Source of the DNA: Yersinia canariae
GTDB lineage: Bacteria > Pseudomonadota > Gammaproteobacteria > Enterobacterales > Enterobacteriaceae
DNA length: 64,000 nt
Reading direction: 5' to 3'
Assembly (NCBI RefSeq): GCF_009831415.1
Contig: NZ_CP043727.1
Coordinates: forward strand, 1,860,001 to 1,924,000
Shown in pieces: positions 1 through 9,381 of this stretch (the stretch's first letter is position 1; every line of letters starts with the position of its first letter). Below the pieces are notes generated by a model. The model was not told where the DNA came from, made no database searches, and was given only the letters and a program-made list of their open reading frames with translations. Both the position numbers and the translations under genes were made by a program.

Positions 1-260
1 TGACCGCGATTACTTCAAGCCCGGCAATGCAAGATCTGCCCAAAGATCTGCAAAAGACGTTGAATGAGCTGAATCGCAGTATGAAAGGTTTCCAGCCAGG
101 TTCACCGGCCTACAATAAAATGGTGGGTGATATGCAGCGTTTAGATCAGGTCTTGCGTGAATTACAACCGGTATTGCGAACGCTGAATGAAAAGAGCAAT
201 GCGCTGGTGTTTGAAGCGGCAGGAAGTCAGGATCCTCAGCCTAAGAAGGCCAAAAAATGA
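1..260 (+). CDS. pqiB: PqiB, intermembrane lipid-transport MCE protein (C-terminal fragment)
   Basis: The 3' end of a gene that starts before the window; about 85 codons are visible. PqiB is an inner-membrane-anchored periplasmic protein with several MCE domains that forms a tunnel for lipid movement between the inner and outer membranes. The visible part is a charged, helical tail ending in a lysine-rich stretch (PQPKKAKK), consistent with the coiled C-terminus of PqiB. The assignment rests mainly on context: the stop codon overlaps the start of pqiC (ATGA), and rmf and fabA follow, as in other enterobacteria. Confidence 0.85.
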   Translation, partial: TAITSSPAMQDLPKDLQKTLNELNRSMKGFQPGSPAYNKMVGDMQRLDQVLRELQPVLRTLNEKSNALVFEAAGSQDPQPKKAKK

Positions 261-808
261 TGAAATGGATGGCAGTTATCGCAGCGCTGTTACTGAGCGC
301 ATGCAGCAGTACACCCAGCAAAACATACTATCAGTTACCTGCACTCAGTGCGCCTGTGGGGGCGACCAGCAGTGTGGCGTCACGGCAACTGTGGGTTGAG
401 CATGTTGGCGTGGCTGACTATTTGGCTGCTGCGGGCGTGGTGTATCAAACCAATGACGTACAGTATGTGATTGCCAGCAACAACCTGTGGGCCAGCCCGT
501 TGGATCAGCAGTTGCAGCAGACCTTGGTGACTAATCTGAGTCATGCATTGCCGGGTTGGTTGGTGTCCTCACAACCACTTGATAGCGATCAGGATGTACT
601 TAATGTGACTGTCACCGGGTTCCACGGCCGTTATGACGGAAGAGCTATCATCAGTGGTGTTTGGATACTTAAACACCGGGGGCAACTGATTAAACAGCCG
701 TTTGATTTAGCACTTAAACAGAACGAAGATGGCTATGACACGCTAATTCGTTCTCTGGCCGAGGGCTGGCAGCAGGAAGCTAAGGCGATTGCAGCCCAAC
801 TGCGCTGA
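257..808 (+). CDS. pqiC: PqiC, outer-membrane lipoprotein of the Pqi system
   Basis: 183 residues, close to the about 187 of E. coli PqiC (YmbA). A lipoprotein signal peptide is visible: MMKWMAVIAALLLSAC, with the lipobox cysteine at residue 16 and no Asp after it, so outer-membrane sorting is expected. The rest fits the ABC-type transport auxiliary/DUF330 lipoprotein family (YYQLPAL near the N-terminus, LWVEHVGVADYL). PqiC forms the outer-membrane end of the PqiABC lipid-transport bridge. The ATG overlaps the pqiB stop in an ATGA arrangement, so the two are translationally coupled; a second ATG at 260 is an alternative start. Confidence 0.92.
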   Translation: MMKWMAVIAALLLSACSSTPSKTYYQLPALSAPVGATSSVASRQLWVEHVGVADYLAAAGVVYQTNDVQYVIASNNLWASPLDQQLQQTLVTNLSHALPGWLVSSQPLDSDQDVLNVTVTGFHGRYDGRAIISGVWILKHRGQLIKQPFDLALKQNEDGYDTLIRSLAEGWQQEAKAIAAQLR

Positions 809-838
809 TTTTAAGTCATATTTTGTTCCAAATAAGTC

Positions 839-885
839 TAATCCTCTTTCATAGATAATAAAAAACTTATCGTGAAAGAGGATTA
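839..885 (+). terminator. Long perfect hairpin after pqiC
   Basis: TAATCCTCTTTCA (839-851) is perfectly complementary to TGAAAGAGGATTA (873-885), a 13-bp stem with an A/T-rich 21-nt loop. It lies 30 bp after the pqiC stop and probably ends or stabilises the pqi transcript. No long T-run follows, so intrinsic termination is only inferred. Confidence 0.55.
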
Positions 886-1086
886 TTAATAAATATCAAT
901 TAGTTAACGTCTCCCACCCCAAATCAATCACTTAGCAAATTCAGCGTGCATAGCTCACAAATGTGACATTGGCGTGAATTTTGCGCATTGCTTTTCTGTT
1001 TCCTAAGGTCTATCACTTAACTGTGACTGAACATAAAGTAGTCACTGTTTTATTTCCACCAGACAGAAAGATGAGGGAAACGAGGC

Positions 1087-1254
1087 ATGAAGAGACAGAA
1101 AAGAGATCGCTTGGAAAGAGCGTTGTCACGTGGGTATCAGGCCGGTATTTCAGGGCGTTCAAGGGAAATTTGCCCCTATCAAGCTTTAGACGCCAGATCG
1201 CATTGGTTAGGAGGTTGGCGACAAGCCATGGAGGACAGGGCTGTGACCGCTTAA
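1087..1254 (+). CDS. rmf: Ribosome modulation factor RMF
   Basis: 55 codons. The protein starts MKRQKRDRLERALSRGYQAG and continues GRSREICPYQ, DARSHWLGGWRQAMED, the highly conserved RMF sequence and length. RMF binds the 30S subunit in stationary phase and, with HPF, converts 70S ribosomes into inactive 100S dimers. The ATG at 1087 is preceded by a GAGG-type ribosome binding site. A longer open frame (981-1274) overlaps it in another phase and is a shadow. A hairpin terminator follows at 1280. Order pqi-rmf-fabA is the enterobacterial norm, apart from the FabF/HxlR insert. Confidence 0.97.
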   Translation: MKRQKRDRLERALSRGYQAGISGRSREICPYQALDARSHWLGGWRQAMEDRAVTA

Positions 1255-1279
1255 GCGGCTCTCTGTCAGACTAAGGGAT

Positions 1280-1318
1280 AACCTCCGCTTTATGCGCATA
1301 TCGCGGAGGTTGTTGTTT
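1280..1318 (+). terminator. rmf terminator
   Basis: AACCTCCGC (1280-1288) pairs with GCGGAGGTT (1303-1311), followed by GTTGTTT. It sits 26 bp after the rmf stop. Confidence 0.75.
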
Positions 1319-1416
1319 CTACACATCTTTCATGGCGCTGTTACACAGCTGACTTTGATTAAAATACTCTTCATCACTTAATACCACAGTGCTATTGGCA
1401 GTATTTATGAATTGGA

Positions 1417-2691
1417 TTATTCAGCCCAGCGCTTGAGCAAGATACTTGCATTCACACCGCCAAAACCAAAACCATTCGAAAGCGCATAGGTGATTTCGTG
1501 AGGTTGTGCTTTACCCGCAATGACATTAAGCCCCTTGGCGGCGGGATCCAGATTATCCAGATTCAATGTCGCAGGGACGATTTGATCTCGTAATGCCAGC
1601 ACGGTAAAGATAGTTTCTAACCCGCCAGCGGCACCCAGCAAGTGACCCGTGGCTGACTTAGTTGACGTCACCGCTAACCTGTCACTCTCGCCAAACAGAT
1701 GCTTAATGGCATTGATTTCACCCAAATCACCCACCGGAGTTGAGGTTGCATGAGCATTTAAATGCTGAACCTGCGCGGGGGTTATTCCAGCCTGACGGAG
1801 CGCAATTTTCATTGCACGATATGCGCCGTCACCGTCTTCAGCACCAGAAGTCATATGGTAGGCATCGGCGCTGGTACCGTAGCCGACAATCTCAGCTAAT
1901 GGCTGTGCTCCACGCGCCAAAGCATGCTCTAACTCCTCGATAACCAATAAGCCAGCGCCTTCACCCATGACAAAACCATCACGGGCACTGTCGAATGGGC
2001 GAGAGGCTTTTTCTGGAGCATCATTAGAACCGGTTGATAATGCGCGTGCCGCAGCAAAGCCCGCCAGGCTAACTTTATCTATTGCAGCTTCGGCACCGCC
2101 GCAAAGTGCAATATCCGCTTCATCATTGCGGATGAGGCGTACCGCATCGCCTATGGCTTGAACACCCGCGGCGCAAGCGGTAACAGGCGCGCCAATCGGC
2201 CCTTTGAAATGATGTTTGATAGAAACATGGCCTGCGGCCAGATTCACCAAAAATGAAGGCACAGTGAAAGGTGAGAGGCGTTTGGGGCCACGACTGTCGG
2301 TGGTGCGCACCGCATTTGCAATAGACGGGAAACCACCAATACCTGAGCCAATAATGGTTGCAGTGCGCTCTTGCTTCTCAGCATTATCAGCTTGCCAGTT
2401 AGCATGGATAATGGCTTCATCTGCTGCGGCCATTGCAAATTCAATAAAACGATCCATTTTCTTTTGATCTTTCGGCGCAACAGCTTTATCGGGATCAAAA
2501 CCGCCCTCGGGATCTGCTGCAATAGTTGGAACTTGTCCACCAATCTTTGCCGATAAATCACTGACAATCTCCTCTGGCAAAACACGGATACCCGATTGCC
2601 CTGCTAATAGGCGTTGCCATACGACGTCAATACCACAGCCTAATGGGGAAACCACACCCATTCCTGTAATTACTACACGGCGCTTATTCAT
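1417..2691 (-). CDS. FabF-like beta-ketoacyl-ACP synthase II
   Basis: 424 residues, full length for the KAS II family. It starts MNKRRVVITGMGVVSPLG. The catalytic cysteine lies in VTACAAGVQAIGD, and the two active-site histidines in NAHATSTPVGD and TGHLLGAAG, so the Cys-His-His triad is intact. The reaction is condensation of malonyl-ACP with an acyl-ACP in the cytosol. This is not the housekeeping fabHDG-acpP-fabF cluster: it is a solitary paralogue whose ATG overlaps the stop of an HxlR regulator by one base (TAATG), so the two form an operon. It may serve a special fatty-acid or secondary-metabolite step; no ACP or ketoreductase gene is adjacent, and its true substrate is unknown. Confidence 0.9.
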   Translation of the reverse strand: MNKRRVVITGMGVVSPLGCGIDVVWQRLLAGQSGIRVLPEEIVSDLSAKIGGQVPTIAADPEGGFDPDKAVAPKDQKKMDRFIEFAMAAADEAIIHANWQADNAEKQERTATIIGSGIGGFPSIANAVRTTDSRGPKRLSPFTVPSFLVNLAAGHVSIKHHFKGPIGAPVTACAAGVQAIGDAVRLIRNDEADIALCGGAEAAIDKVSLAGFAAARALSTGSNDAPEKASRPFDSARDGFVMGEGAGLLVIEELEHALARGAQPLAEIVGYGTSADAYHMTSGAEDGDGAYRAMKIALRQAGITPAQVQHLNAHATSTPVGDLGEINAIKHLFGESDRLAVTSTKSATGHLLGAAGGLETIFTVLALRDQIVPATLNLDNLDPAAKGLNVIAGKAQPHEITYALSNGFGFGGVNASILLKRWAE

Positions 2692-3233
2692 TATTTTTCC
2701 TTTGGAGACTGAATTGAATGGGGGGAATACCTAGCATTTGCTGAATCTTTCATCTGCATCAATGCCAACCGTTTATTAATTATATCGCTCCTGACTGAAC
2801 CTGCCGCGAGGGTAACATCTTCTGCGCGGATAGGTTGCTGAGTGGCATTGTTCAGCAGGATTGGTTCGATAGGCGCACCGGTACGGCGATCCGCCAGTAT
2901 CACTGCGGGGCCGTCGGGCGCAAAATGTTGATTACCCCAGTGAAACAAGGCGGCTATCACTGGGAAAAAATCATTACCACGTTCAGTTAATAAGTATTCA
3001 TAACGAGCCGGGCGAGAGTGATAAAGCCGTTTCTCCAAGATACCGTTTTCCACCAAGTACTTGAGGCGGCGGGTGAGGATAGTCGGTGAAAGTTGCAAAC
3101 TTTGCTGAAATTCATCAAATCGTGTTAATCCCTGAAAGGCATCACGGATGATTAGCATGCTCCACCATTCTCCAACCCGTTCAAGAGAACGAGCAACCGG
3201 GCAGGGCATATCTTGAAAGCTCGTTCTTTGCAT
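2691..3233 (-). CDS. HxlR-family transcriptional regulator
   Basis: 180 residues from the chosen ATG at 3233, which has an AGGA site 5 bases upstream and starts MQRTSFQDMPCPVARSLERV, the usual HxlR beginning; a longer frame starts at 3266. The winged-helix core is clear: GEWWSMLIIRDAF, GLTRFDEFQ, SPTILTRRLKYLVENGIL, then RPARYEYLLTERG, matching the MarR-like HxlR fold. A C-terminal extension of about 70 residues (from DRRTGAPIEP) is common in longer members. HxlR proteins often respond to aldehydes, quinones or thiol stress; the signal here is unknown. It is first in an operon with the FabF-like gene and probably controls it through the inverted repeat at 3291-3319. Confidence 0.9.
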   Translation of the reverse strand: MQRTSFQDMPCPVARSLERVGEWWSMLIIRDAFQGLTRFDEFQQSLQLSPTILTRRLKYLVENGILEKRLYHSRPARYEYLLTERGNDFFPVIAALFHWGNQHFAPDGPAVILADRRTGAPIEPILLNNATQQPIRAEDVTLAAGSVRSDIINKRLALMQMKDSANARYSPHSIQSPKEK

Positions 3234-3290
3234 ACCATTCCTCGGCCAGTTGTGTGGGCATGGCAACTATAACCAAAAGCTGAAAATCAG

Positions 3291-3319
3291 CCAGTGACTA
3301 CATTTATTGTAGCCACTGG
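3291..3319 (-). promoter_or_regulatory. Inverted repeat, candidate HxlR operator
   Basis: CCAGTGACTAC (3291-3301) and GTAGCCACTGG (3309-3319) are 11-base arms with one mismatch and a 7-base A/T spacer. The element lies 58-86 bp before the HxlR start codon, where an autoregulatory operator would be expected. Binding is inferred. Confidence 0.5.
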
Positions 3320-3353
3320 TGATAAAAAAAAAGCCATTGGCATCTTAATAATA

Positions 3354-3380
3354 GTACAGGGGAGTTACCTGCCCCTGTAC
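3354..3380 (-). terminator. fabA terminator hairpin
   Basis: GTACAGGGG (3354-3362) pairs with CCCCTGTAC (3372-3380), a 9-bp stem 20 bp beyond the fabA stop. On the minus strand it is followed by TATTATTAAG, a weak T-rich tail. Confidence 0.6.
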
Positions 3381-3400
3381 CGGGATAACGGGTCGAAATA

Positions 3401-3919
3401 TTAGAAAGCGTTGGTGTCTTTAAACAGGCCGACTTTCAAGTCAGTGGCGGTATAAATTACTTTGCCATCCACTAACACTTCGCCATCAGCCACACCCATA
3501 ATCAGTTTACGCATAATAATGCGTTTGAAATTAATACGGTATGTCACTTTCTTGGCATCTGGCAGTACTTGGCCGGTGAATTTCACTTCACCAACACCGA
3601 GTGCGCGGCCTTTGCCTTCGCCACCCAACCAACCAAGATAGAAGCCGACCAGTTGCCACATGGCATCAAGTCCCAGGCAGCCAGGCATGACAGGATCACC
3701 GATAAAGTGGCAACCGAAGAACCATAGATCCGGATTGATATCCAGTTCCGCTTCCACATAACCTTTGCCATAGGTACCGCCGTCTTCGGTCATTTTGACG
3801 ACACGGTCCATCATTAACATATTACCTGCTGGCAATGGTGGCCCACCTGCGCCAAACAGTTCGCCACGGCCTGATGCTTCAAGGTCTTCTTTTGTATAGG
3901 ATTCGCGTTTATCTACCAT
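3401..3919 (-). CDS. fabA: FabA, 3-hydroxydecanoyl-ACP dehydratase/isomerase
   Basis: 172 residues, the exact family length. It dehydrates 3-hydroxyacyl-ACP and isomerises trans-2- to cis-3-decenoyl-ACP, the branch point for unsaturated fatty acids, in the cytosol. The active-site histidine (His71, in [14 protein letters not shown]) and aspartate (Asp85, in [10 protein letters not shown]) are both present. It lies 68 bp downstream of the Lon-like gene on the same strand, as in E. coli (ycbZ-fabA). Confidence 0.98.
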   Translation of the reverse strand: MVDKRESYTKEDLEASGRGELFGAGGPPLPAGNMLMMDRVVKMTEDGGTYGKGYVEAELDINPDLWFFGCHFIGDPVMPGCLGLDAMWQLVGFYLGWLGGEGKGRALGVGEVKFTGQVLPDAKKVTYRINFKRIIMRKLIMGVADGEVLVDGKVIYTATDLKVGLFKDTNAF

Positions 3920-3987
3920 GTTCTCAGTAAGCCTTATTTTAATGAAGTCCGCAGAATAGCGTACAGCTGTACGCTGAGCAAGTCCGA

Positions 3988-5760
3988 TCAGCCGTGGTTA
4001 AACCAGTTCAACCAGCGTAATGGCCATGGCCAACGGTGTCTGTCATGCGGATTTACTTGCGAGATGCGTTCTTGAATTATACCTAACAAGCTGGGGTGCT
4101 GCTCATCAGCATAAACCACACCTGTTAATAATGGTAATGCTTCAGCGGCGGTATCTACAGCCCACAAATGGAACTGTCCTTGCTGTACTGCATCAATCAC
4201 CGCTTGATTCAAGCATAAATGGCGAACATTGGTGGTAGGTAAAATAACCCCCTGATTGCCTGTTAGCCCGCGGCGTTGACAAGCTTCGAAGAAGCCTTCA
4301 ATTTTTTCATTCACACCGCCAATAGGCTGCACATTACCAAATTGGTCGACAGAACCTGTCACGGCAATTTGCTGATTGATGGGCTGTTGTGACAGGGCAC
4401 TGACCAGCGCGCAAAGTTCTGCCAGCGATGCACTATCACCATCAACCTCACCATAAGATTGCTCAAAAACAATGGAGGCGGAGAAAGGCAGCGGCTGATC
4501 GAGTTCCAGTTCTGAAATCAAAAAAGCCTGCATAATCATCATGCCTTTAGCATGAATATTACCGCCTAATTCGGCTTTACGTTCCACATCAACAAATTCA
4601 CCATCACCTAAGTGGACAACACAACTGATACGCGCCGGTTCACCAAAGGCGTAAGGATGGCCAGGATATTCCAATACTGACAAACCATTAATCTGGCCGA
4701 CCACTTGGCCTTCGGTTTCAACCAGAATTTGTCCGAGCTCGATTTCGTCTTGCATCCGCTCGGCAAGGTAACTATTACGCCAATCACGAGCATTTAGCGC
4801 AACTTCCAATGCATTGGCTGTAATCGTATCTTCTTCAGCATATAAAGCGGCTTCTGCCAACTGGCGGGTAAGCCATTGCGGGCATAATGGCAGACTTCCT
4901 TGGTCGCCACTGTGGCGCACAGCTTGGCGGAACAGCACTGGCCAGGCATCAGCAGATAAGGAAGGCAACTGTTTCTGCTGCAAAAGCGTATTGATATAAC
5001 CGCACCATAAAGTCATGCCATCGATATCGACTAGCGGTAGTTCGACTTCGAACTCACCGTAAATAGCCAATTCGCCCAGTTCAGGTTCCATATCATGGAA
5101 ATCACCCAGACCCAGGCGATCGCCGACAAGAATCAAGCGCAGATCGAGTGGCATTGAGGGGATATGCACCGGTAATGGGCGGGTTTCATCAGGAGACAGC
5201 CAGTCAAAGCGCTGCTGAACAATCATCTGCTTCAGGCGCAGCCACATCAATGGTTGAGCCTGTAATGTCCGTACCGATAAGATCAATACACCGCCATTCG
5301 CCTGATGAACTAAGCCGGGTTGCAGACTTATTTGATCTTTATGCCATCTGACACAACCAAACAGTTGTTCTGGTTCAACCCATTCCTGATAAAGGCAGCG
5401 CGAAATCGCCGCAAACGGCTCATCACCGCGTTGAGCTGGCTGCCAGCTTACCTGGTGACCATGCACGAGGTAGTCTCCGCCAAACAGGGCAGAGGCCTCA
5501 GGTTGCAGCTCTTTAACAGCTTGAGCGATCAATGCCAGATACTCAGTACTTTCTTGTGCTTTGATCAACATAAAACGCGGGTGTGATTGTGGATGACAAA
5601 ATAATGTCATTCCATTTTCAAGCCGGGGTTGAATCGCCGCGAAAGAAACAGGCTCCAACTGGGAGGCAGTAGCAAATAACGCATCATATGGCGTTGTGTT
5701 CGGCAGCAGTGACTGCCATTCAAGTCTGTTATTGGTCAAAGTGATAGATGCAATCGTCAA
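3988..5760 (-). CDS. Lon-family protease YcbZ (LonB-like, S16)
   Basis: 590 residues, matching E. coli YcbZ (586). The C-terminal third is a Lon proteolytic domain with the catalytic Ser443 in [11 protein letters not shown] and Lys486 in [11 protein letters not shown]. The N-terminal half resembles the AAA/substrate domain of this subfamily, but I see no canonical Walker A GxxxxGK[ST], so ATP dependence is uncertain. It is thought to be a cytosolic quality-control or ribosome-linked protease in E. coli. It lies just upstream of fabA on the same strand. Confidence 0.9.
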   Translation of the reverse strand: MTIASITLTNNRLEWQSLLPNTTPYDALFATASQLEPVSFAAIQPRLENGMTLFCHPQSHPRFMLIKAQESTEYLALIAQAVKELQPEASALFGGDYLVHGHQVSWQPAQRGDEPFAAISRCLYQEWVEPEQLFGCVRWHKDQISLQPGLVHQANGGVLILSVRTLQAQPLMWLRLKQMIVQQRFDWLSPDETRPLPVHIPSMPLDLRLILVGDRLGLGDFHDMEPELGELAIYGEFEVELPLVDIDGMTLWCGYINTLLQQKQLPSLSADAWPVLFRQAVRHSGDQGSLPLCPQWLTRQLAEAALYAEEDTITANALEVALNARDWRNSYLAERMQDEIELGQILVETEGQVVGQINGLSVLEYPGHPYAFGEPARISCVVHLGDGEFVDVERKAELGGNIHAKGMMIMQAFLISELELDQPLPFSASIVFEQSYGEVDGDSASLAELCALVSALSQQPINQQIAVTGSVDQFGNVQPIGGVNEKIEGFFEACQRRGLTGNQGVILPTTNVRHLCLNQAVIDAVQQGQFHLWAVDTAAEALPLLTGVVYADEQHPSLLGIIQERISQVNPHDRHRWPWPLRWLNWFNHG

Positions 5761-5949
5761 AAAGGGAAAGGGCGATTATACAAGAATAAAGCAGACTTCA
5801 TATACGTAGAGTAGCAGTTGGTGGCAAGGAGTAAGATATCAGTAGTATTTCGTACAAAAAACAAACTGATCATGCGCTTTTAGTAGGGTGAAATTCTACA
5901 TAAAACTGTTATGCTTGAGTTAAGTTACACGGTCACTGCAGAGCTCACG

Positions 5950-6405
5950 ATGAAATATCAGCAACTGGAAAATCTGGAAAGCGGTTGGAAATGGGCCTAC
6001 TTGGTTAAAAAGCACCGCGAAGGTGAAGCCATTACCCGCCATATAGAAAACAGTGCGGCTCAGGATGCTGTAGAGCAACTGATGAAGCTGGAAAGTGAAC
6101 CAGTGAAGGTGTTGGAGTGGATTGATGCACACATGAATCTGCAACTGGCTAACCGGATGAAGCAGACTATCCGTGCCAGGCGTAAGCGACATTTCAATGC
6201 AGAGCATCAGCATACTCGCAAGAAATCAATCGATCTGGAGTTTCTGGTGTGGCAACGTTTGGCTGCACTTGCACGGCGTCGAGGCAATACGCTGTCAGAG
6301 ACAGTTGTTCAGTTAATTGAAGATGCTGAACGTAAAGAGAAATATAAGAGCCAGATGTCGTCTTTGAAACAGGACTTGCAAGATATTCTTGGCAAGGACA
6401 TGTGA
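5950..6405 (+). CDS. matP: MatP, macrodomain Ter organiser
   Basis: 151 residues from the ATG at 5950 ([20 protein letters not shown]), the conserved family start; an in-frame ATG at 5911 would add 13 unconserved residues. MatP binds matS sites in the Ter region, condenses it and links it to the divisome through ZapB. The N-terminal half is the helical DNA-binding part; the C-terminal part ([29 protein letters not shown]) is a ribbon-helix-helix domain followed by a coiled-coil tail used for tetramerisation. It is convergent with ompA, as in E. coli. Confidence 0.97.
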   Translation: MKYQQLENLESGWKWAYLVKKHREGEAITRHIENSAAQDAVEQLMKLESEPVKVLEWIDAHMNLQLANRMKQTIRARRKRHFNAEHQHTRKKSIDLEFLVWQRLAALARRRGNTLSETVVQLIEDAERKEKYKSQMSSLKQDLQDILGKDM

Positions 6406-6493
6406 TCTGCGTGGTTATGAATCAATATTAACGCTGCTGAAATATTGCTATTAAGAAAATAGAGTATGACTCGAGTTTTCTTAATGGCATAAC

Positions 6494-6525
6494 AAAAAAA
6501 AACCCCGCAATGCGGGGTTTTTTAC
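6494..6525. terminator. Bidirectional terminator between matP and ompA
   Basis: An AAAAAACCCCGCA/TGCGGGGTTTTTT palindrome around 6511 with A- and T-runs on both sides, so it can act for both convergent genes. Confidence 0.92.
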
Positions 6526-6538
6526 TAAAGCAGTAAAC

Positions 6539-7615
6539 TTAAGCCTGTGGCTGAGTTACAACTTCTTTGTAGCCTTTAACTTCGATCTCTACGCGACGAT
6601 CTGGTGCCAGGCACTCAATCAGAGCAGCACGTGGTTTCACGTTGTCACAGGTGTTGCCTGTAACTGGGTTTGCTTGGCCTTCACCGCGAGCGGTGATTTT
6701 GTCAGCAGGGATACCTTTAGAAACCAGGTAATCACGCACGCTGTCAGCACGACGCTGAGACAGAGCTAAGTTAGGAGCTGGTTGACCGATACGGTCAGCG
6801 AAGCCCAGAACAACTACAGAACCGTCTTTAGGATCGATAGAGCTCAGTTGTGCATACAGTTGGTCCAGAGCTTGCTGGCCTTCTGGTTTCAGCGTTGATT
6901 TGTTGAAAGCAAACAGTACGTCAGATTTCAGCGTGAAACGCTTAGTATCAACAACTGGAGCTGGAGCTGGTGCTGGAGCAACTACTGGAGCTACTGCATC
7001 ATCTTGACCGAAACGGTAAGAAACACCGACGCTCAGCATGCCGTTGTCTGGACGAGCACCAACGGTAGCTTTATCACCGATCTGGCTAACCCACTGGTAT
7101 TCCATACGGGTTGCCCAGTTTTTGGTCCATGCGTATTCAGCACCCAGAGCTACCAATGGAGAAACACCGGTGTCATGGTTGTTGGAACGTTGGCCAGAAG
7201 TTGCGTCAAATGCGCTTGAGTCTGCACGCCAAACCATACCACCCAGACGGGTGTACAGATCCAAGTCCTGAGCAATTGGGTAGCTCAGTTTAGCAGCCAG
7301 CTGAACGCCTTGTGCTTTAAAGTCGCCGTTACGAACGTCGCCTTTATAAGGCATACGGCCAAGCCAGTCGTATCCCAGTTCGAAGCCCAGGTATTGGTTT
7401 GCTTGGTAACCCAAGAACGCACCAGCACCTAATTGGTCTTTATGAGTTGGACCGTCATTGCCTTGGTTGCCATAGATGCCACCAGTGCCAGTATCTTGAT
7501 ACTGAGACCAACCCAGTTTACCACCGGTGTACCAGGTATTATCTTTCGGTGCGGCTTGCGCTACTGTAGCGAAACCAGCCAGTGCCACTGCTAATGCGAT
7601 AGCTGTCTTTTTCAT
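6539..7615 (-). CDS. ompA: OmpA, outer-membrane beta-barrel porin-like protein
   Basis: 358 residues from the ATG at 7615, which has a GAGG site upstream and a standard signal peptide ([15 protein letters not shown], cleaved after AQA). An eight-stranded barrel of about 175 residues begins [15 protein letters not shown]; a proline/alanine hinge ([15 protein letters not shown]) leads into a periplasmic OmpA_C domain ([29 protein letters not shown]) that binds peptidoglycan. The two cysteines in [21 protein letters not shown] are the known disulfide pair. It anchors the outer membrane to the cell wall and is a major surface antigen. A start at 7645 would extend beyond the signal peptide and is rejected. 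Confidence 0.98.
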   Translation of the reverse strand: MKKTAIALAVALAGFATVAQAAPKDNTWYTGGKLGWSQYQDTGTGGIYGNQGNDGPTHKDQLGAGAFLGYQANQYLGFELGYDWLGRMPYKGDVRNGDFKAQGVQLAAKLSYPIAQDLDLYTRLGGMVWRADSSAFDATSGQRSNNHDTGVSPLVALGAEYAWTKNWATRMEYQWVSQIGDKATVGARPDNGMLSVGVSYRFGQDDAVAPVVAPAPAPAPVVDTKRFTLKSDVLFAFNKSTLKPEGQQALDQLYAQLSSIDPKDGSVVVLGFADRIGQPAPNLALSQRRADSVRDYLVSKGIPADKITARGEGQANPVTGNTCDNVKPRAALIECLAPDRRVEIEVKGYKEVVTQPQA

Positions 7616-7972
7616 TTTACGCCTCGTTATCATCCAAATAGGCAATGAGCTTTAAAAGCTAAGCCCTTGGTTAAAATTCTTCGTCAAGGTTTTAACGCTC
7701 CCGTTAATCACGCTGCCAGTATAATTTGGCGTTTTAGAGCAACCTTGGCGATGTAAAGTCTACAACGTGGCGAGAAAGTTACAAGTGTGATGTGATAAAC
7801 CGGCTGAAAAAAAAGCGAAATTGTGCATAATCTTTAACGATTTAGACGTAAAAAAGCCTTTTTCCTAGACGTTGTTTTTGGCCGCAAGCCGCATTCTGAC
7901 TCGCTTTATGCCGTTTTTGCAGGAGTAAGCCCTAAATATTGTAATAATTCATGGGATAAATCCTAAATTTAC
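7616..7972 (-). promoter_or_regulatory. ompA promoter and long 5' leader
   Basis: 357 bp between the ompA start and the end of sulA, with no open frame. On the minus strand the block TTGTAGACTTTACATCGCCA near 7750 and the final GGATGATAACGAGGCG before the ATG are recognisable from the E. coli ompA promoter/leader, which forms a long structured 5' UTR that stabilises the mRNA. The exact -35/-10 pair was not resolved. Confidence 0.65.
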
Positions 7973-8479
7973 TTAATGATACAAAGAAGAATGAATTTTT
8001 AACGTTGCGCACTGTCCTTGGTCGAGTTTTGTGTCATCTAAAGGACGCATAACAAACCCGTAAGCATTTCCTAACTGTGCTGCCATACGCAATCTGATAC
8101 GGTCATTTTCCGATAACTCCGGTAGCCAACCAAGAACGACACTGTAATTTCCCGTCAATAACGCTTTTTCCATTGCATCAACAGTTGATAATGGATTGAC
8201 CTGCCTCGCCTGAACGACTTTGGTCATGGGTAAACCTGATTGCTGTAGCCATAAACGACTTAATTTTTGTTCTGTTGTTAGCCATAGCAGCCATCGGGAT
8301 TGTTTAGCAAGCTGTTGTAATAAAGGAAGCAATAACTGGGCAACCGCAGGTTGGTTTTCACTGTACACAAGTTCACTGATAAGGCCACTATCTGTAGGGG
8401 CATCAACTCTTGTCGGTGTATCACGGGTGACAAGAGAATGATAATTAGCATTATAAGGTTTTAGTGATTGAGTACGCAT
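7973..8479 (-). CDS. sulA: SulA, SOS cell-division inhibitor
   Basis: 168 residues, the usual length. It binds FtsZ and blocks ring assembly during the SOS response and is degraded by Lon. Conserved features include [44 protein letters not shown] and the C-terminal LKIHSSLYH, where the terminal Tyr-His is the Lon recognition end. A perfect LexA box lies 23 bp upstream. Same order ompA-sulA-tfoX as in E. coli. Confidence 0.96.
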   Translation of the reverse strand: MRTQSLKPYNANYHSLVTRDTPTRVDAPTDSGLISELVYSENQPAVAQLLLPLLQQLAKQSRWLLWLTTEQKLSRLWLQQSGLPMTKVVQARQVNPLSTVDAMEKALLTGNYSVVLGWLPELSENDRIRLRMAAQLGNAYGFVMRPLDDTKLDQGQCATLKIHSSLYH

Positions 8480-8501
8480 TATGAACCTCGCCTGTAGTGT
8501 G

Positions 8502-8517
8502 CTGTATGCATATACAG
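8502..8517 (-). promoter_or_regulatory. LexA (SOS) box of sulA
   Basis: CTGTATGCATATACAG matches CTGT-N8-ACAG exactly and has an A/T-rich centre. It is 23 bp before the sulA ATG. Confidence 0.93.
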
Positions 8518-8708
8518 TAGTTACTATTTATTCGAAGATCAACTAAATTTTTACAAGACGCTTCGCATTATTGTGATGTAAATACGTGAAAGTCGATTTT
8601 ATGTTTGGCTCAGTTATCCATATTGCGTATTTTCTAATTAGTTGTTCCTCTTACACTTATTGCAACTGAATAGGGACGTTGGTTCGGATTTTTACTAAAG
8701 GAGTAGTG

Positions 8709-9350
8709 ATGAAAAATGCATCAGAGAACAAGATAATACAAGCACAGTGCCGTTTTGACTTTTTAGGCAAAATCACAGTTCGCTCACAATTTGGCGGCTA
8801 TGGTCTGTTAGCAAATGGCATTATGTTTGCGGTGGTTTCGGAGGGGGAGGTGTATTTACGCGCTAACGATTTAGTCGAAAATTTATTTCGTGCTCGAGGG
8901 ATGACAAATCTTGTTTATGCCAAACGGGGGCTTCCGGTATTACTACGATATTACTGTGTCGACTCGGTTTTGTGGGGTGATGACCTCGTATTACGTCACT
9001 TTGCAAAACAGGCATATCAAGGTGCTAAATCCGAGGTTTTAAGTAAAAACTGCCCTCCAGTTCGTTTGAAAGACTTACCTAATCTCAGTGCCAGCCTTGA
9101 GCGCTTATTATGGAAAGCCGGGATCACGAGTGTGGCTGAATTGAGGCTTGAAGGGGCTAAGCGCTGTTATCTGAAGTTACGGACTTTGAGATGTTCGCTT
9201 GGCCTCAATGTCCTATTGGCCCTTGCAGGGGCCATCAGTGGTCACCACTATGCTGTATTGCCCCTTGTCATGCGCAGTGAGCTTATGGAATGGTTTGAAA
9301 TGCACTTTCGCGCGGTCGATATCGGCATTGCACAATACGAAACAGCTTAA
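8709..9350 (+). CDS. tfoX: TfoX/Sxy-type competence regulator
   Basis: 213 residues from the ATG at 8709, which follows AAAGGAG by 5 bases; a start at 8679 is less likely. The N-terminal TfoX_N domain (CRFDFLGKITVRSQFGGYGLLANGIMFAVV) and C-terminal TfoX_C domain (LKDLPNLSASLERLLWKAGITSVAELRLEGA) are both present. Sxy acts with CRP at CRP-S promoters of competence and DNA-uptake genes. It sits between sulA and yccS as in E. coli. Confidence 0.95.
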   Translation: MKNASENKIIQAQCRFDFLGKITVRSQFGGYGLLANGIMFAVVSEGEVYLRANDLVENLFRARGMTNLVYAKRGLPVLLRYYCVDSVLWGDDLVLRHFAKQAYQGAKSEVLSKNCPPVRLKDLPNLSASLERLLWKAGITSVAELRLEGAKRCYLKLRTLRCSLGLNVLLALAGAISGHHYAVLPLVMRSELMEWFEMHFRAVDIGIAQYETA

Positions 9351-9381
9351 AAAAGCTATTTAGACACTGGCCCGAGTTCCA

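Noticed and set aside
981..1274. 97-residue plus-strand frame
   Set aside because: It overlaps rmf (1087-1254) in another phase; RMF is unmistakable.
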